From contig JAMOSE010000188.1 of assembly GCA_027063215.1 (NCBI GenBank), forward strand, positions 1 through 5,190: a stretch of 5,190 nt of DNA, read 5' to 3'. Shown here one piece after another: positions 1 to 4,095 of the stretch; the first letter of the stretch is position 1; each line of letters starts with the position of its first letter. Source of the DNA: Sulfurimonas sp. (lineage in GTDB: Bacteria > Campylobacterota > Campylobacteria > Campylobacterales > Sulfurimonadaceae). The notes under the pieces are model-generated. The model did no database searches, was not told where the DNA came from, and worked only from the letters and a program-made list of their open reading frames with translations. The translations under genes and the position numbers were made by a program.

Positions 1-519
1 TACACAAAAGCAGCAGAGGCTAAACAGCCCTACGCACTTTTTAATCTTGCCATTCTTTATGAAAATGGTGTTGGCGGAGTTGAACATGATATGTTTAAAG
101 CCCATGAACTTCACATGCAAGCAGCAGAGCGTGAAGTGCCACCCGCAATGTATGAAGTTGCACTGATGTTAGAGCGTGGTCTTGGCTGTATTCAAAACTA
201 CTCCGAAGCGGCATTTTGGTATGAAGAGGCTGCAAAACGTGGGCATGCGGCAGCTTTTAACAATCTTGGGGTACTCTACAAAGATGGGCTGGGTGTCCTA
301 AAAGATGAAAAAAAATGCTTTATCTGTTTTTCCCGTGCGGCAGATGCAGGATTGGCAGAAGGACTTTTTAATCTCGGTCTTTTATATGATCAGGGTGTCG
401 GATGCCAAGAGGATCACGACAAAGCCCTTGATTATTGTCGTAAGGCAGCCTATAAAGGGCATGAAAAAGCTAAAAAAATCATTCGTGATCTTCAAGAAGA
501 TGGAAAAATTGTATTTTAA
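1..519 (+). CDS. Sel1-repeat (SLR/TPR-like) protein, C-terminal part, 5' end outside window
   Basis: The reading frame is open from base 1 and ends at TAA 517-519, giving 172 visible residues; the true start lies upstream. The visible protein is four consecutive 36-residue Sel1 units at residues 11-46, 47-82, 83-118 and 119-154, each following the pattern A-x2-LG-x-LY-x2-G-x-G then a KA-x-(Y/W)-x3-AA-x2-G helix. A short charged tail ends in KIVF. Sel1 repeats form alpha-alpha superhelical scaffolds for protein-protein contacts and have no catalytic activity of their own. Cysteines occur at 63, 106, 109, 135 and 146 but lack the regular paired spacing of the Helicobacter cysteine-rich Hcp proteins, so disulfide-clamped repeats are not supported. 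Localisation cannot be judged because the N-terminus is missing. The gene lies 9 bases before ribE on the same strand. The partner is unknown; the family call is firm, the function is not. Confidence 0.9.
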   Translation, partial: YTKAAEAKQPYALFNLAILYENGVGGVEHDMFKAHELHMQAAEREVPPAMYEVALMLERGLGCIQNYSEAAFWYEEAAKRGHAAAFNNLGVLYKDGLGVLKDEKKCFICFSRAADAGLAEGLFNLGLLYDQGVGCQEDHDKALDYCRKAAYKGHEKAKKIIRDLQEDGKIVF

Positions 520-523
520 AGGA
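518..523 (+). promoter_or_regulatory. ribE ribosome binding site overlapping the upstream stop codon
   Basis: AAAGGA starts inside the TAA stop (517-519) of the Sel1 gene and lies 5 bases before the GTG start of ribE at 529. This geometry allows ribosomes finishing the Sel1 gene to reinitiate on ribE (inference). It also supports the GTG at 529 as the start. Confidence 0.7.
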
Positions 524-528
524 AACGT

Positions 529-1149
529 GTGTTTACAGGATTAATACGTGAAGTTGCAACAGTCAAAAGTTTTGTTGGCTCAAAACTAACTATCAAATCA
601 AAACACAAAGCCAAACTCGGTGACTCTATTGCCATCAATGGTGCATGTCTTACTGTTATTGACGTAACACATGATGGCTTTAGTGTTGAGTTGAGTCCCG
701 AGAGTCAAAAACTCTTGGCTATTGAAAACTATAAAAATGAAGTACACATTGAGCCTGCAATGATGATGGGCGATCGTTTTGAGGGGCATATTGTTCAAGG
801 GCATATCGATACTATCGGTGAAATTGAAGCCATCAAAAACAATGGCAATTCTTATGATGTTTTTATTAAAGTAGATAAAAAGTTTATTCCCTACATTGTG
901 CCAAAGGGATCTATTACCATTGATGGGGTGAGTCTTACGGTCAATGATGTAGCAAGCGAGAGTTTTCGTCTGACAATCATCCCCCATACCATGAAAGAAA
1001 CACTTTTTAAAAACTATAAAAAAGGCTCCCGTGTCAATGTAGAGACCGATATGTTTGCACGCTATATTGCCCATATTTTACAACACCAACAGGCATCAAA
1101 AAACTCTCTTACATGGGATCAAGTCGATGCTATACAGAGTAGTTTTTAG
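529..1149 (+). CDS. ribE: Riboflavin synthase, alpha chain
   Basis: Catalyses dismutation of two 6,7-dimethyl-8-ribityllumazine molecules to riboflavin plus a pyrimidinedione, the last step of riboflavin synthesis, in the cytoplasm. At 206 aa it has the usual length. It shows the two tandem lumazine-binding barrels (about residues 1-86 and 87-185) and a C-terminal helix used for trimerisation in the family. The GTG start gives the canonical N-terminus MFTGLI. Residues aligned by eye with functionally tested E. coli positions are all present: F2, C40 (C48) in NGACLTV, H92 (H102) in GHIVQGHID, K126 (K137), D132 (D143) and S135 (S146) in IDGVSLTV, and D174 (D185) in VNVETD. It is probably transcribed with the Sel1 gene upstream. 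No FMN riboswitch can lie directly in front, as only 9 bases separate the genes. No other rib genes are visible in the window. Some species call this gene ribC. Confidence 0.97.
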   Translation: MFTGLIREVATVKSFVGSKLTIKSKHKAKLGDSIAINGACLTVIDVTHDGFSVELSPESQKLLAIENYKNEVHIEPAMMMGDRFEGHIVQGHIDTIGEIEAIKNNGNSYDVFIKVDKKFIPYIVPKGSITIDGVSLTVNDVASESFRLTIIPHTMKETLFKNYKKGSRVNVETDMFARYIAHILQHQQASKNSLTWDQVDAIQSSF

Positions 1150-1154
1150 AAATT

Positions 1155-1176
1155 TATGACAAATTGTCATATTTTT
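1155..1176 (+). terminator. Palindrome plus T run after ribE: weak terminator or operator
   Basis: Directly after the ribE stop (1147-1149) lies a 17-bp perfect dyad, 1155-1171: TATGACAA, one central A, TTGTCATA. As RNA it forms a 7-bp stem with an AAT loop (1162-1164), followed by TTTTT at 1172-1176. The stem has only two G-C pairs, so termination may be inefficient and the downstream structured region could be read through from ribE. The perfect symmetry equally fits the binding site of a dimeric repressor. The right arm contains TTGTCA, similar to a -35 box, but no convincing -10 follows at the right distance. Confidence 0.45.
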
Positions 1177-1270
1177 AGATATCTACCCTAAAAAGTTGTA
1201 GCATTTAAGTGTGTACAACTGATGTATTCTCTTTCGGTGACGGGTGTAATAAAGGGAGTGGAGTTTAGTA

Positions 1271-1297
1271 GGGTACCTCCAAAAAGGAGGGTACACC
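1271..1297 (+). promoter_or_regulatory. Hairpin masking a strong Shine-Dalgarno
   Basis: CCTCC (1276-1280), an A5 loop and GGAGG (1286-1290) form a perfect 5-bp stem. If G1290 is bulged instead, GTAC 1273-1276 pairs with GTAC 1291-1294, and with A1295 bulged G1271-G1272 pair with C1296-C1297, giving about ten base pairs. The 3' arm is the ribosome binding site AAGGAGG (1284-1290) of the small ORF starting at 1299, so the fold should suppress its translation. The 5' part (1269-1275) can alternatively pair with 1184-1190, which would shorten this hairpin. Confidence 0.55.
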
Positions 1298-1298
1298 A

Positions 1299-1355
1299 GT
1301 GAGATTTCTCATTGTAGTAATGGTTTTAGCCGTTTTCGCCGAACGTCTATACTAA
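1299..1355 (+). CDS. Possible 18-aa hydrophobic peptide (toxin-like or leader peptide)
   Basis: GTG 1299 to TAA 1353-1355 encodes MRFLIVVMVLAVFAERLY: one arginine, a twelve-residue hydrophobic run (F3-A14), then a charged/aromatic end. AAGGAGG (1284-1290) stands 8 bases before the GTG, one of the best Shine-Dalgarno matches in the window. Size and hydropathy resemble membrane-acting type I toxins such as E. coli Ibs peptides; Campylobacterota are known to carry type I systems (AapA/IsoA in Helicobacter pylori). Such mRNAs typically bury the ribosome site, and here the Shine-Dalgarno lies in a hairpin, the GTG can pair within 1297-1314, and codons from 1311 to 1325 can pair with 1380-1394. Alternatives are a leader peptide controlling recQ, the relic of a signal peptide, or a chance ORF inside a structured RNA. 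No homology is claimed. Confidence 0.35.
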   Translation: MRFLIVVMVLAVFAERLY

Positions 1356-1394
1356 AAATGTAAGGGAGCAATCCCTTGCAACCATTACTGCAAT
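1311..1394. repeat. Long-range inverted repeat, 15-bp arms
   Basis: The left arm 1311-1325 (ATTGTAGTAATGGTT) and right arm 1380-1394 (AACCATTACTGCAAT) pair over all 15 positions with one G-U. The 54 bases between them hold two further hairpins: 1327-1349 (TAG/CTA outside CGTTT/GAACG, with one mismatch) and 1360-1379 (GCAA loop). The left arm is within the small ORF at 1299-1355 and the right arm is downstream of its stop, so translation and folding would compete. Confidence 0.7.
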
Positions 1395-1403
1395 TGTACC
1401 ACA

Positions 1404-1409
1404 AGAGGA
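1404..1409 (+). promoter_or_regulatory. recQ ribosome binding site that decides the start
   Basis: AGAGGA is followed by six bases and then ATC at 1416. No ATG, GTG or TTG is at a suitable distance in the recQ frame. The next conventional start, GTG 1482, has its purine-rich stretch only one base away and would remove motif 0. The site therefore supports initiation at or very near 1416. Confidence 0.55.
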
Positions 1410-1415
1410 TAAAAA

Positions 1416-3191
1416 ATCAAAAATCAAATACTCAAAGACAGCTTTGGTCATAACAGTTTTAGAGAACTGCAAGAAGAGGGAGTGGATGCTATTTTAGAGG
1501 GCAGAGATCTACTGATGATACTACCGACAGGTGGGGGAAAATCACTGGTCTTTCAACTTCCTACTATGATGAAAAATGGCATCACTATTGTTATCTCACC
1601 ACTAATTGCTCTAATGCAGGATCAAGTCAGTGCCCTAAAAGCACAGCATATTCCCGCAGAAATGCTCAGCTCTGCACAAACCATGCAAGAGTGCAATGAA
1701 ATTATGGATATGTGTTATGCGGGTATGGTGAAGTTTTTATACCTCTCACCAGAACGTCTCAGCTCCCCTGCAACACTGAGCTTTTTACACTCCTTAAAAA
1801 TAAACTTTTTTGTCATAGATGAAGCGCACTGTATCAGTCAATGGGGACATGAATTTCGTGATGACTATCGCCTCCTTGGCAATCTCAAAGCCAACTTTCC
1901 AAACATCTCCATAGCCGCTTTTACAGCAACAGCCACACAGAGTGTTATTGAAGATATTTTACGAGAATTACGATTAGAAAATCCTCTCCTTCTCAAAGGG
2001 AGTGTTTTTCGTAAAAATATCTTTATCTCAGCCGAGAGACGTATAGGAAACGGTCAGGCACAACTAAAAAACTTTCTCTTGCGCCATAAAGATGAGAGTG
2101 GCATTATCTATGTCTCCTCACGCAAAAAAGCAGAAGAACTCAGCATTTTTTTAAATCATGCCGGCTACAGATCCCTTGCCTATCATGCAGGATTACCGCA
2201 ACATATACGAGAACAAAACTTTAAGATCTTTGTCAATGATAAAGTAGATATTATGGTTGCAACAATTGCCTTTGGAATGGGGATCGATAAGAGTGATATC
2301 CGTTTTGTCGTGCATATGAGCCTACCAAAATCTTTGGAGAACTACTATCAGGAGATCGGACGAGCCGGACGAGACAGCGAGGACTCTGAGACACTGCTTC
2401 TTTTTAATGCAGCCGATATGATGCAACACAAACGTTTTTTAAATGATATACAAGACAAGAGCTATAAAGATCATCTTGAAGTGAAAATAGATACTATCTA
2501 CAAGTATGCGACAAGTGAGATCTGCTATCACAAACAACTTGCAAACTATTTTCATGAAGAACAAAAATCCTGTGAAAATCGTTGTGACAATTGTCTAGAA
2601 TCAGATGCCCTGCGTCAAGATATAACCAAAGAGGCACAGATGCTTCTCTCAGCCATCTATAAAACAGATCAAAACTTTGGGAAAAACTATATCATTGATA
2701 TTTTACGAGGATCCAGTGAACAAAAGATTCTCTCAAATAAAGCAGACAAGCTCTCCGTCTACAATATAGGAACCCACCTCAGTAAAAAAGAGTGGTTTGT
2801 CATTGTTGAACGTCTTTTGGAACTACAAATCATCACCCTTGGAGATTTTCAGACACTTAAACTGACACAAGATGCCATTGCAATACTCAAATCACAAAAA
2901 CTTGTCGATATCAAATCCTCCCGCCTACAGGTTGATAAAAAAGCAAAAGCTGTACGACAGGTTGAAGAGTTTGATTTTGACAAAGAACTTTTTGAAAAAC
3001 TGCGTGAAAAACGAACAGAGCTTGCAAGTGAAATGGGTGTACCGGCATATATCATTTTTAGTGATAAAACACTCAAACATCTTGCTAACGATATGCCGAC
3101 AAACAAAGAGGAGATGCTTGAGGTTAATGGTGTCGGGCTGAAAAAGTATGAACAGTTTGGTGAGGAATTCTTAGCGGTAATCAACTCCTAA
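1416..3191 (+). CDS. recQ: ATP-dependent DNA helicase RecQ (probable ATC start)
   Basis: A 3'-5' superfamily 2 helicase that unwinds recombination and stalled-fork intermediates. Counting from ATC 1416 gives 591 aa (E. coli RecQ is 609). In order: motif 0 with FG at 10-11 and FRELQ at 15-19; Walker A PTGGGKS 37-43; motif Ia 60-70; DEAH 135-138 with the RecQ aromatic-rich loop HCISQWGHEFR; FTATAT 169-174; motif V 278-300; motif VI QEIGRAGRD 312-320; zinc cysteines 370, 386, 390 and 393; winged-helix RQC to about 495; HRDC about 522-589. The helicase, zinc, RQC and HRDC modules are all present, so it should be active. In-frame stop TAA 1410-1412 limits the N-terminus, and the only conventional start, GTG 1482, would lose the adenine-recognising motif 0. 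Hence ATC 1416 is preferred; an ATG-to-ATC mutation or a sequencing error is the alternative. It follows the structured region and converges with mnmD, overlapping by 21 bp. Confidence 0.93.
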   Translation: MKNQILKDSFGHNSFRELQEEGVDAILEGRDLLMILPTGGGKSLVFQLPTMMKNGITIVISPLIALMQDQVSALKAQHIPAEMLSSAQTMQECNEIMDMCYAGMVKFLYLSPERLSSPATLSFLHSLKINFFVIDEAHCISQWGHEFRDDYRLLGNLKANFPNISIAAFTATATQSVIEDILRELRLENPLLLKGSVFRKNIFISAERRIGNGQAQLKNFLLRHKDESGIIYVSSRKKAEELSIFLNHAGYRSLAYHAGLPQHIREQNFKIFVNDKVDIMVATIAFGMGIDKSDIRFVVHMSLPKSLENYYQEIGRAGRDSEDSETLLLFNAADMMQHKRFLNDIQDKSYKDHLEVKIDTIYKYATSEICYHKQLANYFHEEQKSCENRCDNCLESDALRQDITKEAQMLLSAIYKTDQNFGKNYIIDILRGSSEQKILSNKADKLSVYNIGTHLSKKEWFVIVERLLELQIITLGDFQTLKLTQDAIAILKSQKLVDIKSSRLQVDKKAKAVRQVEEFDFDKELFEKLREKRTELASEMGVPAYIIFSDKTLKHLANDMPTNKEEMLEVNGVGLKKYEQFGEEFLAVINS

Positions 3192-3947
3192 TTCTGCATC
3201 ACTCAGTGCTTTTACATTAGGATTGCAACTGATTTTATGTGCCATATCTACTACTTTATATCCCTGAATCTTTTGGCATGAGGCAAGTGTCGCATTTCTG
3301 AAATGTTCACCCTCATTTAAGTAGATAAAAAAGTTATTTTCATGTAGTGCCAAACGCGTCTTAAGTGCTGTGGAATACGTTGTCAGCACAGCATCTTTTC
3401 GCATCGCTTTTTTTATCGCATAAAAGTATTCTTTTGTCCATAGAACAGGATTTACACTTGGAGAAAAAGCATCTTGATAAACTATGTCAAAGTGATTTTC
3501 AAACTTCTTGACATACTCCCTTGCATCGCCTAAAAAGAGTTCAATTTTCAAGCCTTCATCTTCATATATTTGTCTCTCTGAAAGTGCCTTTATAATCTCA
3601 CAGAGCCCTTCAAACTCTTTAGGATAAATAAAATCTTTTAAGGAGTAAATGAGATCTGCGTCAAGTTCTGGAGAGCTGATTGTGAGCTTTTTATCTGCTG
3701 CATGCTTTTTATAATAAAGAATAGTTGCCAGAGTATTAAACCCCAGCCCATAACAAATATCTAAAATTGCAAGGCTCTTTTTATGTTGTGTGAGCTTAAA
3801 TGCCGGAATAACATGCTTATAGAGTGACTCATTGAGTGCTCCATCTTTCGTTGAATGGTAATGCTCATCATACTCTTTGGAATAGGCTGTATAAGAACCG
3901 TCTTCACTCTCTACTGCTCTATGCTTTGTAGTGTTAAATGGAATCAT
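3171..3947 (-). CDS. mnmD: Stand-alone tRNA U34 methyltransferase MnmD (MnmC N-terminal domain, DUF752)
   Basis: In this family the enzyme transfers a methyl group from S-adenosylmethionine to 5-aminomethyl(-2-thio)uridine at the wobble position of tRNAs, giving the mnm5 group at the end of the MnmEG pathway. The 258-aa protein has the family N-terminus (acidic DEHYHSTKDGALNES, 27-41), a Rossmann SAM loop LDICYGLGFN (62-71), the end of beta-2 SPELD (92-96), GDARE (140-144) and the diagnostic DAFSPSVNPVLWT (159-171), where MnmC proteins have D-x-F-x-P-x-x-NP-x-x-W, followed by the TTYST strand (189-193). There is no FAD-dependent oxidase domain: E. coli MnmC is a two-domain fusion, and here only the methyltransferase exists. 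ATG 3945-3947 is preceded by AAGGAG seven bases away. The stop lies inside the 3' end of recQ on the other strand. Assignment to the MnmD family is firm; its exact substrate state in this organism is inferred. Confidence 0.9.
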   Translation of the reverse strand: MIPFNTTKHRAVESEDGSYTAYSKEYDEHYHSTKDGALNESLYKHVIPAFKLTQHKKSLAILDICYGLGFNTLATILYYKKHAADKKLTISSPELDADLIYSLKDFIYPKEFEGLCEIIKALSERQIYEDEGLKIELFLGDAREYVKKFENHFDIVYQDAFSPSVNPVLWTKEYFYAIKKAMRKDAVLTTYSTALKTRLALHENNFFIYLNEGEHFRNATLASCQKIQGYKVVDMAHKISCNPNVKALSDAELGVDYR

Positions 3948-3954
3948 TTGTTAT

Positions 3955-3982
3955 CTCCTTATCATTGATGAATTTTATCATA
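3955..3982 (-). promoter_or_regulatory. mnmD ribosome binding site and probable promoter
   Basis: On the minus strand AAGGAG (3955-3960) sits seven bases before the mnmD ATG. Upstream, TAAAAT (3972-3977) and TATGAT (3977-3982) are -10 candidates, preceded by alternating T/A-rich sequence to about 4000, the usual look of a Campylobacterota sigma-70 promoter with no conserved -35. The motif TTATCAT (plus strand) occurs at 3959-3965 and again at 3975-3981, flanking this site; whether a regulator uses it is unknown. Confidence 0.45.
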
Positions 3983-4047
3983 AATAAAAAATAAAAACTA
4001 TTTCTGCAAATGGCTACACATAATGCAATTATAAAGCGAATACAGAC

Positions 4048-4053
4048 TATAAT
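4048..4053 (+). promoter_or_regulatory. Probable -10 box of the arginine kinase gene
   Basis: A perfect TATAAT lies 42 bases before the ATG at 4096, implying transcription from about 4060 and a 5' leader of roughly 35 bases. No TTGACA-like -35 stands 16-18 bases upstream, as is normal in Campylobacterota. A second possible box, TATAAA, is at 4059-4064. Confidence 0.6.
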
Positions 4054-4095
4054 GTTCCTATAAATAAGTGCCTAATTACCACAAAAGGAAGCAAT

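Larger units (their letters stand above)
1184..1400 (+). ncRNA. Candidate structured RNA of unknown family upstream of recQ
   Basis: The 266-base gap between ribE and recQ has no ordinary gene but is rich in complementary segments. Helices found by eye: 1184-1190 with 1269-1275 (TACCCTA/TAGGGTA, 7 bp perfect); 1194-1200 with 1214-1220 (AGTTGTA/TACAACT, 7 bp perfect); 1227-1234 with 1251-1258 (8 bp, two G-U); a hairpin 1271-1297 capped by AAAAA; 1290-1295 with 1395-1400 (6 bp); 1311-1325 with 1380-1394 (15 bp, one G-U); 1331-1335 with 1341-1345; and 1360-1367 with 1372-1379, capped by a GCAA tetraloop. The last helix, the 15-bp stem and the 6-bp stem abut without gaps along 1360-1400, as coaxially stacked helices would. 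Some helices are mutually exclusive, so a switch is possible. I see none of the signature sequences of RNase P RNA, tmRNA, SRP RNA or common riboswitches. The boundaries are the outermost helices. It could be a free RNA, a type I toxin mRNA or the recQ leader; the strand is inferred. Confidence 0.55.

Noticed and set aside
305..544. Plus-strand ORF of 79 codons across the Sel1/ribE junction
   Set aside because: It is a shifted-frame shadow of the Sel1 repeats and the ribE start, with low-complexity basic composition and no domain.
598..1074. Minus-strand ORF of 158 codons opposite ribE
   Set aside because: It is fully covered by ribE, which has all its catalytic residues. The antisense translation shows no family features and no clear ribosome site.
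1271..1316. Minus-strand 15-codon ORF starting with MRNLTG
   Set aside because: It has no Shine-Dalgarno, no hydrophobic pattern, and is explained by the complement of the masking hairpin.
1184..1400. Retron msr-msd or CRISPR-related RNA
   Set aside because: No reverse transcriptase, effector, Cas gene or repeat-spacer array is present in the window, and RecQ is a complete housekeeping helicase.
1150..1415. Known RNA classes: RNase P RNA, tmRNA, SRP RNA, tRNA, FMN/TPP/cobalamin riboswitch
   Set aside because: Their hallmark sequences, such as GAGGAAAGTCC of RNase P, the SRP GGAAG-loop motif, a TTCGA T-arm in the right place or the FMN aptamer conserved blocks, were not seen. The multi-helix layout does not fit the rod of 6S RNA.
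2872..3141. Plus-strand 89-codon ORF inside recQ
   Set aside because: It is a +1 frame shadow of the intact RQC/HRDC region.
2849..3184. Minus-strand Ser-rich ORF inside recQ
   Set aside because: Serine- and leucine-rich composition is typical of the antisense frame of an HRDC-coding region; recQ explains the sequence.
1482..3191. RecQ starting at GTG 1482
   Set aside because: This start deletes motif 0 (FRELQ), and the purine-rich stretch before it is only one base from the GTG. The in-frame upstream codons clearly encode the RecQ N-terminus.
3961..3985. Fur- or FNR-type box in the divergent promoter region
   Set aside because: TTGAT and ATCA elements are present, but their spacing and symmetry do not match either consensus; only the TTATCAT direct repeat is certain.
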